This document shows positions 46,777 to 57,436 of a stretch of 64,000 nt of DNA, piece after piece (within the stretch, counting starts at the first letter, position 1; each line of letters opens with the position of its first letter). Made by a program: the position numbers and the translations under genes. The notes below the pieces were generated by a model. The model worked only from the letters and a program-made list of their open reading frames with translations. It searched no databases and had not been told where the DNA came from. Origin of the DNA: Acanthococcus lagerstroemiae (Eukaryota > Arthropoda > Insecta > Hemiptera > Eriococcidae); assembly GCA_031841125.1 (NCBI GenBank), contig CM063112.1:57651722-57715721 (forward strand). Reading direction: 5' to 3'.

Positions 46777-47316
46777 ACAAACGCAGCCCAGGTAAAAATG
46801 AACCCGAAAACGAGTTACTGAAAGACGTTACACACAGTCATTGCTTAGAGCAGATGATATTATGCCTGCTAGCGTAAAACCGCATTCCAATCTAATTTGC
46901 GATGACTGTAATATTGTTACTGCTTACCACGGTACCGTGAGCACTGAACATGCGGAAAGAGGAGATCAAAATACCACACTTATTTATTTTCTCGATTTTG
47001 AAGCGACGTGCATCTCTAACCTGGCTGCTGCTTTAGTGAGCTGGTCGAGTACGTGTATTTTCGTCCGACTAGCACCGTACTTATAACGGGCTGAATTTTA
47101 GGCAAGAAGCCTGTCCGTCAAACCCAGAAGGAACATCATCTGAGATGATTGTTCAAGATTTAGATTCGTGTACATGCGACCATGATGCTGGCATTACAGG
47201 TATCTCTGAAAAGGTTGTATTCTCAGTCCTCGGTGCAAATACACTCGATACTCTTCGTGCACAGTCACGTCGAAAAATAAACGAAAGCGACGATATTGGT
47301 GTATGATGTATGACTT
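46777..47316 (+). CDS. Candidate downstream exons, possibly of the PDZ gene
   Basis: After TTTCAG at 46771-46776 a frame opening AC AAA CGC would join exon 3 (phase 1) as D-K-R-S-P-G-K-N. A donor-like CAG/GTAAAA follows at 46791. A different frame is open from 46802 to 47086 (DDIMPASVKPHSNLICDDC). A better exon candidate is 47102-47199 (acceptor GAATTTTAG, donor ACAG/GTATCT), encoding EGTSSEMIVQDLDSCTCDHD. Its frame also runs on to a stop at 47308-47310. Phases do not all agree, so the structure is unresolved and linkage to the PDZ gene is speculative. Confidence 0.25.
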
Positions 47317-47699
47317 TCGTCTTGTAAGTCGAACCACAGTGTACAGCGAGGAAAGGTCAGGCGGAGCTCAGTAGTTATGTAAGGGGGTGAGGCAGAGAGT
47401 ATATATTATTTCATCAACTACATATAATGAGAACATGTTACGTTCTATTTCCTTCGCTCGTGTTGCTTCTCTCTATCTCTTGTCATTGGCATCGTCGAAT
47501 ATCTTGATTACCATTGATTTTCATTCTCCATCCACGGTGTATGTACCTCTAGCTAATACTTCCATCAATTGAGACAGGTAAGGGAAAGGAGATGTGCTTA
47601 AAAAATCTATATGGCGATTTAGTGGTAATGATAAATGATGAATGCTGAAAAGCCTTTGTTGATTATACAAATAAGTTATGCGGTTAATCCCCGTATCCC

Positions 47700-47940
47700 G
47701 CTTCCCTTCCTTATGCCGTATATCGTGCCCCCGTATCGTGGACATAGGCCTCCCCGATTCTCTTCCAAGCCTTTGTGTTTTGGGCCGCCCTGCACCAGGG
47801 TAGTCCCACCCTTCCAATTATTTCTTCCTTCCAGCTGGTCGCTGGCCTGCCTCTCCTCCTCAACGTTATAGTTTTCTACTCCATCTTCTTCCGCTCGAGC
47901 TAGGTGACCCGCATAATCCACCTTCAGCTCTGCCCCTTGC
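47700..47940 (-). pseudogene. RTE C-terminal end fragment, minus
   Basis: On the minus strand: VDYAGHLARAEEDG, then after a frameshift RRRGRPATSWKEEI, LPWCRAAQNTKAWKRIGEAY. This is the GRP-x-x-x-W...W-x-x-x-A...W-K-x-x-x-E-A tail of RTE-type ORF2 proteins. A separate, third RTE remnant. Confidence 0.85.
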
Positions 47941-48479
47941 TGTTCGTTTTTGCTCTGATTGTTGTATTTCTGATTTTTAGGGTCAGCTACGAGTAGGCGA
48001 GCCTATTACAATTGCTTTTTTTTTCTTCTTCTCTTCTCAATTCAGTCACAGTTCAGTTCAGTATAGTGTTTTTTGAAATATGTGTGACCTGAGTCATAGT
48101 TCAGTTCAATAGCACTTTATTTTCGGGAAAACAATTAGTTGGAAATAAATAGAAATAATTATAAGCAATAATTTTGATTTTATTAGGGTCGGTAACGAGC
48201 CTCGTGCAACTGCCCTTTTTTTCTCTTCGTTTTTTCCTTCTTCAGTAGTGCTCATTGATCTTGATCTCTGTGCGAGGTGCGAGCGTCATTTTCAATGTAC
48301 AGACAGAGCCATGAGGGCCATTTAGCCAGAATGGGAGAAGAGTGGGGGTGTAGAAGGGTCACTTTCTGGGTCCCTTACGATCCCAAAAGGAGGAGGGGCC
48401 GACTGGCCACAAGCTAGAGGGGGAAATCGCCGGCAGGGTGGAAACTCGTTGGTGCAGGGCAGCAGATCAAGTTCTTTGC

Positions 48480-48790
48480 GCTTGGTGTGGATATGGGTAG
48501 AGTATGTTAGTCGCTCCTCTAGGTGAACGCCCAAATATTTTACTGCAGATTTATAAGGAATCACGGCTGCGCCAAGTCGACTGATTTTTCACTATTGAGC
48601 CGGATTTTCCAGCGCTGCATCCAGGTGAAAAAATCATTCAGTGTTGATTGGAGAGAACAGACGGCAGTCGGGTAGTTTGTTGCCAAGGAGAGAAAAGCTG
48701 TATCATCTGCGAAAGTTGCCAGTGTAGATGAGGTTGGTTCTAGGAGATCTGCGGTGTAAAGAGCATAGAGGAGTAGTAAAAATACATTTT
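48480..48790 (-). pseudogene. Jockey/CR1-like reverse transcriptase fragment, minus
   Basis: On the minus strand: LYALYTADLLEPTSSTLATF, then ADDTAFLSLATNYP (the FADD catalytic motif) and FFTWMQRWKIRLNSEKS. After a frameshift, KYLGVHLEERLTYSTHIHTK follows. These match palm/thumb motifs of Jockey-group non-LTR elements. The element is truncated. Confidence 0.88.
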
Positions 48791-48806
48791 TTCAACCTTT
48801 CAGATA

Positions 48807-49185
48807 CAGGGACGTACCAATGGGGGGGGGAGCACGGGTCGACTGTACCCCCCCCCCGCATGAATTTTTCACTCAGTGGTTGAGAAAATCTACCATTTCA
48901 GTCATGCTAGTTGGTCAAATCCAACGAGTTTAAAAGTTTTTTTTTTCCGTTTTTTTTTTTTGCTTTCATACTTGAGAAGTTGGAAAAACCCAACAAGTCA
49001 AAAGGTTTTTCTTCTATTACTTTGATACTTAGGGATTTTGAGCTGAGTCAGTTGGAAAAATCTAACCGGTCAAACGGTTTTTTCCCCTTTGATACTTGGG
49101 AATTCTGAGTTGAGTCAGTTGGGACTTTCACAATTTTTATCCCCCCCCCCACCCAATCCAGGAAAAACTCTTCGGTACGTCCCTG
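48807..49185 (+). repeat. CAGGGACGTACC-type MITE-like repeat, copy 4 (expanded)
   Basis: Starts CAGGGACGTACCAATGGGG and ends GGTACGTCCCTG, a perfect 12 bp inverted end. It is longer than the other copies because the body unit (CAAGTCAAAAGGTTTTT...CTTTGATACTTGGGAATTTTG) is repeated about three times. Confidence 0.85.
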
Positions 49186-49340
49186 TTAAGATAACGTTCG
49201 ATACTCAGCTTGAAACCTTCGGCTTTTGACTGACTAGTCTGACAGGAGTCCAGGGTACTCCATTTTCAGAAATGAAATTTCAGTTTCAATTTGGGGAGGT
49301 GGAGAAGAAAAATTGGCCGATAAATATTTCTCTCTATCTC

Positions 49341-50886
49341 TCTATATACTAAGAAAGTAAAATCCGCCGCCGCCGCCTCCCGAAAAAAAAAACGCACTGC
49401 GGGTTGTCTATCTAAAAATCCGAAAAATTGCAGGGACAGATCAGCTACTTTCAAGGACATAATCTGTTCTAACATAAAAGATCTCCAAGTTTTAAGACAT
49501 AACTGACATAAAACGACATAAAATGACATAATTACCCATAATCTTCAAGATCACAAGTCTCTGAAGGTTGCTTACCCAATCCCTTAATTGCTCAATTTTC
49601 CAGGGGTAGCCGACCCTCAGGAGGGGGTTCATGGCTGAGAAGGCAGCTCCTGAAGAGGGAAGAGGGCCCCTGTAAGGGCGTGGGCTGTGGACGGAGATGA
49701 AGTCCCTGGGTGGGCGGGAGTAAGAGGACCTGGTGGAGGAGAAAGTGCTTGGTAAGAGAGGGGACCTCGGAGAGAAATGGCCGTTGTGCGAGAGGGGCTG
49801 ATGGCGGGGTAGGGTCTTGAGGGAGAAGGGCTCTCGGGGGAGGGGTGGTTATGGTTGTGAGAGCTCCTGGGTGGATGGTCAAGGATCTTCAAGGGGGTTG
49901 GAGGGCCATAGTGAGGACAGGGGCTCTGAAAGGAGATGAAGCCCGGGGGTAGCGGTGGGTGAGAGGTCCTTGTGGCGGAGGAAATCCTTGGTAGGAGAGG
50001 TTGGCCATTGAGGAAGGAGGAGGTAGTGGTGGGTGAGGATCCTAGAGGGGCAGTAAAATTTTTCTAGATAAAGGCCTGGGGGTGTAAGAGGTACTCATGG
50101 TAGAGGAGGAGCTCCTACAGGGGAGGAAAACATGATGGTGGTGGGGACTGTAGAGGGACATTAAGGCCCCGAGTGGGGAGGGGGTAATAGGGAGGAAGGG
50201 GTCCTGGTGGAGGAGGAAGTTCTTGGTGAGAGAGGCGGCCGGGAAGGCGAATTAAGGCCATGGTGCCGAAGGTTCTGGTCCCGGAGAAGGGGTCTTGAGG
50301 GGAAGGGTTCTTGAGCGGCAGGGGTGATCATGGTGGTGGAAGCTCCGGGTTGGAGGACTAAGGGATCTTCGAGGTGGTTGAGCGAGGAGGCCGAAGCGTG
50401 ACAGAGCCGCAGAAGGGGAAGGCTGTAGAGAGGGACTAAGGCCGCCATTGGGGAGGTCGTAGTGATGGGTGAAGAGGTCTTGGTGGGTGTGGTACGTGAA
50501 CGAAAATGAAGGCCACAGTGGTGTGGGGTGGTCGAAGGACGTGGCCCTAATGGAGGGCACTCGTGGTGGAAGAAGGTGATCAGGAGAGACTAGGTGGAGG
50601 ACTATGGCCATTGTAGAGGAGGAGTTTGTGGCTGAGGAGGGTTGCGACTGTTGAGGTGTGACCGTGGAGGCGGAGAGCAACCATGGTCAACGACGGGGTC
50701 GTGGTGGAGGAGGAGGAGGCTCGTGATGAAGAAAGGATGGAAGGGGGTTCATGGTGGAAGATTGAGGACCGCTGATAGTGGGAGAGCAAAAGAAGCACAA
50801 AGCAAATCTCAACTCAGGAACAAAAGTTTCAGACCAAACACTGAGGACTGTGACGGCGGGGGGGGGGGAGCGGGCGAAGCCCCTAG
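49341..50886 (+). mobile_element. Helitron-like element (1.5 kb) with GA-rich filler
   Basis: Starts TCTATATACTAAGAAAGTAA and ends with a hairpin-like GGGGAGCGGGCGAAGCCCCTAG before T. Both are Helitron-type termini. The interior (49600-50800) is a long GA-rich stretch that gives proline/serine-rich chance ORFs on the minus strand. Part of the element recurs inverted at 57437-58215. No Rep/helicase. Confidence 0.65.
49600..50830. repeat. GA/CT-rich imperfect tandem region
   Basis: Roughly 260 bp imperfect units containing GAGGAAGTCCTTGGTGAGAG, GGTGGGTGAGAGGTCC and AGGGGCTC. Minus-strand ORFs (49592-49892, 50161-50448, 50252-50680) are Pro/Ser-rich by composition and are not considered genes. 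Confidence 0.7.
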
Positions 50887-51325
50887 TTTTTTTAAACTAA
50901 AAATTCACTGACAAAATTTTCAAAAAATTGAAAGTTTGCCGATTTTTTAACCAAAATATTTCGTAATTGAAAAAAAAAAATTTTTAAACAAACAAACAAA
51001 CATTTATAAGAAATGAAAAATTCAAACGAATAGTTTCAAAATTGGCCGACAAACCCCCACACTCCCCTATAGTTTTGTCCCTGTATAGATAAAATGGCCA
51101 AGCTTGTACTGCGAACCTGGCCAGAACAAGATCTTAAGTGATTTTTTGTACGCAATAATGTGCTAAAAGACCTTTCGCCATGTCAGTTACTGCGAATGGG
51201 TCCATTCGCATCGATTACTTATCAATGTTTTTGTTCAGTTTCATTTTGCTTTGCTTCATAAAAATTGTTTTCGATTATTATCATATATTTGCATTTTTGG
51301 TATTTTTGGTGGGCCCCCTTCCAAG

Positions 51326-51502
51326 CAGGGGCGGCAACTTCTGTGTTGCGTGTGTATCAGATGCTACACATGGAAAGATTTTGCTACACATGAGATTTAA
51401 AAAAAACAAAAAAAAAACAACATTAAATTAATACTTTTTGATGTATTAACTTGAATTTTTTTGTTATGCTACACATGGGAAAAATCTAGATTGCCGCCCC
51501 GG
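51326..51502. mobile_element. hAT MITE (177 bp), small relative of the 38681 element
   Basis: Begins CAGGGGCGGCAACTTCTG, ends TTGCCGCCCCGG, with a perfect 8 bp duplication CTTCCAAG (51318-51325, 51503-51510). Subterminal GTGTGT...TGCTACACATG matches the 3.1 kb hAT at 38681. Confidence 0.92.
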
Positions 51503-51510
51503 CTTCCAAG

Positions 51511-53091
51511 ATCGGGACCCGGCATCAGGCCTGTGTCACACACTTCTAATCCAGTGCTCCTCTTCTAAAATGCTCTAGTTTCGTCAGAAAACATCAACGA
51601 CGAATTCAGCGACGATCAGAAATTGACTTTTCAAGAAGACCTGTACTGGGGGAAAGAAGAAGGAAGTCACTAGAATTATTTGTAGCACATTAGGCGTAAA
51701 ATTTACGCATTTTTTTCATGTATGGGAGATTTTAGATTATCTCTAAACGTGCTATAAGAAGAGACGTTAACGCTTTACGATTAGCCCGATTCTTCTGCCT
51801 CTGTGCAGCGGATGGAAGAAAAACACCAAAAATAATTGTAATTACCGCCGCCGCTACCGTAATCATCGTCTTATATGTACCTACATCAAATAAAAAAAAA
51901 AAAAAAAAAAAAACTCGTAACCAACAGAGTTGAGGATTGAACGTCGATGGTGACGCTGGTTCATTCACCTCGACTGTGGCTTCTACACATAGAAGACGGA
52001 GGTGCAATTCGTATAGTGTAAACATCAATAGCATCGTGAAATATCTGAAGAAAGAGAGGAAACACAGCGGTGAGACTGCATATGTAGGCATCACATGGCG
52101 ATTTAAAAGTACCTACAGATATTCAGATACACTAGCGTAAAAAAATGTATGTATGTTATACCGTTACCAAGTTATTACCGGGGCAATGGAAGCGCACCGC
52201 GTTGGACCTCACCCTGAGATTTTTTTTTTTCCAACACCATCAACTCGGTTCTTTTTTCGCTCTTTCTTGTTCGGCGACATAATAGTGATAAATAATAAAA
52301 CAGGAATTCGACGGAACAGTTTGCATGACAATTGTCAAATACAATGGATCATTTCCGTATCAATAACGACCTCGATGGCGCGGCCAAGAGTGGAGAGGTG
52401 GTGCTGTGCCATCGGACGAAGCATTCGACATCCGAATGGCAGAACCTGCGTGCCGCGCTAATGGCCAATGTACGGCCTGTTTGTTGATAATTAATGCTGA
52501 CGTGGAAGTGTACTTCCTATACATCCGAATACATTAGCCGATTGGAAAGCACGTATGGATTGTATAGATTCGACCGTGGTTTCCACATTTCCATGTACTT
52601 TCATTTCCACTCGAATCTGTACAGCCTGCGTGCTTGGCCAGACTCATGTCGCAGGATTTGACGATTCATTTTACAATGTTTTACAATACGAGTGCCGAAT
52701 ATGTTGGGTACATTTGGTGCACGTGAAACACGAACATAAAATGTAACGAAATGTCATCCGGATTAGATTATGAAAGGTTTTTACAAGTTCAGCGTACGTA
52801 CGTTTTTTTTCAGTTATGCATTCGCCGCCATAATGACAGGCTTATTTAGAAGTCGACATTAGGTTATGACATTTCGCCATTTCGTATTTCACGTTGAGAT
52901 TAAGTTTGCATAACACGAGACAGTAGGGGGCGTGTTTCGTGTACGCGCATTGGTAGTATTTTATATAGGTGTGTGTACCTCTCGCAGGTAATGTCAAATT
53001 CACGACTACTTTTTTTTAAATATGAGGTGGCGTTGTATACGCCGAATGCTCAGACCTTATAGTCCATTGCAGTTTTCCTCAGGTTCACTTG
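51511..53091. other. No gene recognised
   Basis: Contains CCG-rich sequence at 51845-51860 and a long A run at 51892-51912. The minus ORF 51732-52094 is hydrophobic but crosses the A run, so it is unlikely. ORFs 52153-52746 have no known motif. Confidence 0.4.
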
Positions 53092-53192
53092 GTGGAGCGT
53101 ATGGCGATTCCCGTATGCCAAAGTGGCTCCCCAGACACCGCATCCCTGGCCCCGGAAACTGCCCTTTCGAGTAACGCATCAATGACCTGAGG
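53092..53192 (+). repeat. ~95 bp dispersed motif, copy 3
   Basis: Reads GGTGGAGCGTATGGCGATTC, ATGCCAAAGTGGCTCCCC, CCCTTTCGAGTAACGC; same family as 27573 and 28023. Confidence 0.6.
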
Positions 53193-53299
53193 TCCGTCTT
53201 CTAAGCTGCGCTCCTAAAGTGCTCTCGAAATACCAACTTTCCGTCGAACTACAGCTCCAGGTACTTCAGAGCTGCACAGAGCCCAATCTCCACACCTTT

Positions 53300-53735
53300 T
53301 AGGACAAAGGTGGGTGGGTCTTTTCTTCAGGTTACTGTTAAGAATCAGCTCAGTAGCCTCATTCTTACAGCCAAAGTGGGCATTTCTCCGAGTTCTATCC
53401 CTTTGACTTCATTCGGTGCTGGATACTCCAGTCCCAACACTTCGTGCCTGAGTACTGACAAATGATGTGAATTGAGGTTTCCTCCGTCACTCCTATTATA
53501 CACCCCATGTGTTTTGTGTCTCCATGTCCAGTGAGTAGTCCAACCATGAGCCTAGCATGTTTTCTATCGAGCCCTAGCAAGAACTGGATCAGTGTTTTGC
53601 TGACCTTAATGCCACTGGCCATCGGCTACTGAATTTCCACCTGCTTCCTTATCCAAGCTTTCACCTTGGATTTTATGACGTTGTATTCTACGGGAAGACA
53701 CGGCCTGAACGTTGTCAGTTCCTTTCTAATGTCCT
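53300..53735 (-). pseudogene. R1/I/Jockey-like RNase H C-terminal fragment, minus copy
   Basis: On the minus strand: GIKVSKTLIQFLLGLDRKHA, then RLMVGLLTGHGDTKHMG and EETSIHIICQYS. This closely matches the C-terminus of the copy at 26640-26880 but with deletions and a lost Cys. The end GAGGCTACTGAGCTGATTCT also matches the other copy. Confidence 0.85.
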
Positions 53736-54380
53736 CCTATGATCACTGGAGCACGTTAGACGATTTTGGAGACGTTAATGCGGAATCATCTGCCACGGAA
53801 GCGTCCGCAGTACGCGCATGGCAATTGGAAGTTGCACTTGGACAATGAGCCCTTTTACGTAGATGCGCGACAGCGTGTGCAACATGCAACAGATTCAAAA
53901 TGTTTGAAGCTGTCCCAGGTTTCTTGCGACAAAGCGTCCTCATTGGTTACTGGAATCACGTGACGATTCACCTTGCCCGCATGTTGCATGTCGCACGCTT
54001 ATGTGGAAGGGCCTAATGCACGGTCGCATATGCGCGCGCTCATGTCCGCATTTCTAGCGAAAAAGGGCGTCGAGATCATTCCGCACCCCCTACAGCCCGG
54101 ATTTGGCCTCCTCTGACTTTTTTCTTCATCCTTCGATGAAAGAGGACATGCGCGGGGTCCGTTATGACGGCAGGGAGGAGACCATCCAGGCTGTACATAG
54201 CCAACTCCAGTGACTTTCGAAGGATGGCCTGGCGCACGTGTTCCAGAAGTGGCTGGAACGCTGGAACAAGTGCATTGCATTGGGAGGGGAATATATTAAA
54301 CGTAACCGCGTTGTCAAACCGGAATCTCAATAAATGAATTTTTTGGAATTTTTGTCTCAGGCTTTACTGAAACACCCTCG
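53736..54380 (+). pseudogene. Mariner-like transposase remnant, C-terminal part
   Basis: In plus frames: LPRKRPQYAHGNWKLHLDNE, then after a gap AKKGVEIIPHP, PGFGLL-type degenerate sequence, SSDFFLHPSMKEDMRG, FQKWLERWNKCIALGGEYIK. These match the W-x-L-H-x-D-N-A, H-P-P-Y-S-P-D-L-A-P-S-D-F-F and R-W-x-K-C-I motifs of mariner transposases. Multiple stops. The right end TTTACTGAAACACCCTCG before TA (54381) is mariner-type. It lies antisense inside the minus non-LTR element. Confidence 0.88.
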
Positions 54381-54382
54381 TA

Positions 54383-54665
54383 CTATCCAGCTTATTAGGC
54401 TCTCTTATACTTCCCTTTTCCTCAGGGCTGTTTCTATTGATTCACCAAAGGTCGCGTCAAATGCTCCGTGTATACCCATGAGTGTTCCCAGGGCATAACT
54501 TCCGCCAGCCATCCCTGCCTCAATTGCCGTAATAAGTGAGTGCAATGATGACTTTGACATGGCTGCCCTGTATGCATGCTGGTTCTCGTGTAGTGGGATC
54601 CTTCTCAAGGTAACCGCTCTTTGGTGCCTGTCTACCAGCCTTTCTAAGGGTTTTAATCACAATTA
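54383..54665 (-). pseudogene. R1/I/Jockey-like reverse transcriptase fragment, minus
   Basis: On the minus strand: VTLRRIPLHENQHAYRAAMS, KSSLHSLITAIEAGMAGGSY, ALGTLMGIHGAFDATFGES. This fits the H-A-Y-R-x-G-x-S-T-E-T-A-L and F-L-D-I-E-G-A-F-D motifs of reverse transcriptase; here the first catalytic Asp position reads G-I-H. Likely the same element as the RNase H piece at 53300-53735, split by the mariner. Confidence 0.85.
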
Positions 54666-54767
54666 CTTACGATCGCGAATGAGCGTGCGAAAGGCGTAAA
54701 GTAATTTGTGGACCGTTGCTTGTCGTAGGGAGCAGGTTAACTTATTTGTAAATTTGATGGTTTTACA

Positions 54768-55110
54768 GTGACCCTCTCCTCGCCATTGTACATTTCCGTA
54801 TAAACCGGCTTGTCTGCCTGGTCACTTTTTGCGTACTCTCCTTTTTCTCCATCGACCGGCCAGGCAAGACATCCATTTAGTCCAGTTACAGTTTATGCTT
54901 ACCCTCACGAAGATCTGTTTTCACTATCGATTGATGAACAGACGCGTTTTTTACACGCTTTCGTTTCATTGATTTCGTATGATGTCGCTCGGGTTAGGAC
55001 TAAACCGCAAAACTTCCCGCAGTTCTCTTTGGTCACATGGTCTGAAGCTCCGAAACAGAGTACCCATAGGTTCTCCAAGTTCCCCAGAAATTCCTAATTT
55101 TGAGAAAAAG
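54768..55110 (+). repeat. Dispersed ~350 bp repeat, copy 1
   Basis: Shares CACTCTCCTTTTTCTC, CAGTTACAGTTTATG, GATCTGTTTTCACTATC, ACAGACGCGTTTTTT and TCGTTTCATTGATTTCG with 58368-58800, same orientation. Could be diverged LTRs 3.6 kb apart or two dispersed copies. No retroviral-type genes lie between. Confidence 0.6.
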
Positions 55111-55648
55111 TCCCACAGTCTCCACAGGAACCCCATTCTGATGGGAAGTGCATCTAAAATTCAGTGATGAACTGAAACTGACTAGGGAGGCAATCTTGCT
55201 GGTCGGCAATGTGGCCCGCTGTGAAATAAATAAGCATTTGAATTTTAAGAAATCTGCCTCTTTCATAACTCATGAACACGCATTACAACTTTTGAAGTAA
55301 ATGGTCCTTTCCTGCTCAAGTGGCCTGGCAAGAATTTATTTGCTCCTTTGCTTTTTTGGTCCCAATCTGCTGCCCCTGCTAAAAATCGACGTGAGATCAT
55401 GCATTTATGTATAATACCCATTCCCTAGAATAGCATCGTTGCTAGGCAAAATTTTGATTATGAAACTAATAACGATGTCTTAACTAAGCAACCCAGATGA
55501 GATGGAGTCATCATGCAGCTAGGGATGTCACTGACGGACAACCGGTTTGGCAACTGTAGAAAAACAGGGAACTACAGTCTCGGATTCGGACTGGGCAAAC
55601 AACACCGGAAGTAAATCTAACTGATAAGCGTACGGTGATTGTTACTTT

Positions 55649-55851
55649 GACTCCCATAAGAAAAACACACGGAGCAAAGATCATCACGTTGCTACCTGAG
55701 AATAAGAAATTTCTTAGTAACCAAAGGTATACATTTTTAATCCAGAGGGTTTTTAGCATTTGTTAATGAACTTCTGGTTTCTAACAAATTTCTTGTTCTT
55801 AGGTAGTAACATAATGACCTTTGCTCCGTGTGTTTTTCTTATGGGAGTCAA
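55649..55851. mobile_element. Small foldback/MITE with ~65 bp inverted arms
   Basis: The left arm GACTCCCATAAGAAAAACAC, ACGGAGCAAAGATCATCACG is mirrored on the right by TGACCTTTGCTCCGTGTGTT, TTTCTTATGGGAGTC. The loop is about 70 bp. Non-coding. Confidence 0.85.
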
Positions 55852-56425
55852 AAACGTTCGTTGACCAAAAGTTGGGTATCTTTGCTAACAGTAACTCACA
55901 ATGTGACGTTAGATCACCGTTCGTTTATCAGAAAACACCTATTCGACGCTAGTGCTTCTACATTTTGCACAGTCCCAATACCAAGGTAACTGACCTCCCC
56001 TCTGTTGTATTATTTATCGGATGGGCAAACCTGTCAGGTGTTATCTCTGTATGAATGTAGAGCTCAGCTATAAGTATATAAGGCTCTGTAGTGAAACTAT
56101 AGGGCCATACTATCAGTAATATATATAGTTGAGAGATCAATCAATGTCTCAAGTTCCATGCCTGTCTCTATAACTTATTACATAGTAGAATAGGAGAAAT
56201 GAGCTATCAGTAATATTTATATCGGGTACGTCCCAAGTCTCGTATCTGTTGTATGTCTGGCTGTATGTCTTTATGTTTTATCAGTGAGGGAATGGTATAT
56301 TCCTCACCAAGAGTCAAGAGTGAGTGTTTACATGCGAGGGAAAGTTTGCGAATGAGCGTAGCGAGTGAGCAGTTCCCGAGCCCTGTGAACTCACTTTTGG
56401 CTGTTGTTTTGTAAGATATTTCTTA

Positions 56426-56817
56426 CAATACATGATCAGAAAGGGAAAACATTAACCGCTTTGACTTGTCAAAAAAAAGCAACGCTGAAAAATTCAGTAT
56501 GAGTACGCATTTTCCCAACTGAAAGGAAACCTCCAGTTCCAATAGCAAATAATAACAGGAAGCAACAAGTGCCATGAGAATGTCGTAACAACATCCTCGG
56601 CATTAGTCGGCCATTCTCGGCATCCGTCGGTATTCTTGGTGTCACTCCGTTGTGTCATTGATGAACGTGCCTGCATGTAAAAATGTGACTCATGTTTTTA
56701 CACTGAGACACGTTAACTTTACGTTGAGGTTATACTTTTATCTGATTTGTCAGTGAAAAGTACTACTTTTCACTTTCAAAATACTAAAGTAAACATTGTC
56801 TTTCTGATCATGTATTG
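56426..56817. mobile_element. TA-flanked MITE (392 bp)
   Basis: Ends CAATACATGATCAGAAAG and CTTTCTGATCATGTATTG are a perfect 18 bp inverted repeat. TA flanks at 56424-56425 and 56818-56819. Non-coding. It sits in the minisatellite. Confidence 0.88.
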
Positions 56818-57436
56818 TAGACAAATAATTTCTGGCTGTCTCAGTGCCTTATCTGTGGGGAAGGGGAAGCTTGCCATCAGTAATATTTGTATCGGGTATG
56901 TTTAAGTCTCGTGTCTATTTTATGTCTGGCTCTATGTCTTTATGTCTTAACAGTAGGGAAGAAGAATTTCAGGCTGTTTTAATGTCTATCAGCATGAAAG
57001 GAGAAGGTTGCCATCAGTAATATTCATTTGTATCGGGTACGTCTAAGTGTCGTGTCTATTTTATGTGTGGCTGTATGCGTCTATGTCTTATCAACAGGGG
57101 AGGAGAAAGTTGCCGTCAGTAAGTAACATTTATATCTGGTACTTCTTCTTAAGTCTTGTGTCTATTTTATGTATGGCCCTATATCCTTATGTCTTATCAG
57201 TGGGGAAGAAGAGTTTCAGACTGTCCTAATCAGCAGGGAAGAAGGTTGCCATCAGTAATATGTATATCGGGCACTTCTCACGTCTCGCATCTATTATACC
57301 ATTGGCTCTATGTCTTTATGTCTTATCAGTGAGGAAAGAGAATTTCAGGATGTCTTAATGTCTTATCAGCAGGAAAGGAGAAAGCTGCCATCAGTAATAT
57401 TTATATAGGTCCTAAGTCTCGGGTCTATTTTATGTC

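Noticed and set aside
49592..50798. Proline/serine-rich ORFs on the minus strand
   Set aside because: They are produced by GA-rich low-complexity DNA; the same composition gives open frames in several phases.
51732..52094. 120-residue hydrophobic minus ORF as a membrane protein
   Set aside because: It runs through a long A/T homopolymer and simple CCG repeats; hydrophobicity reflects base composition.
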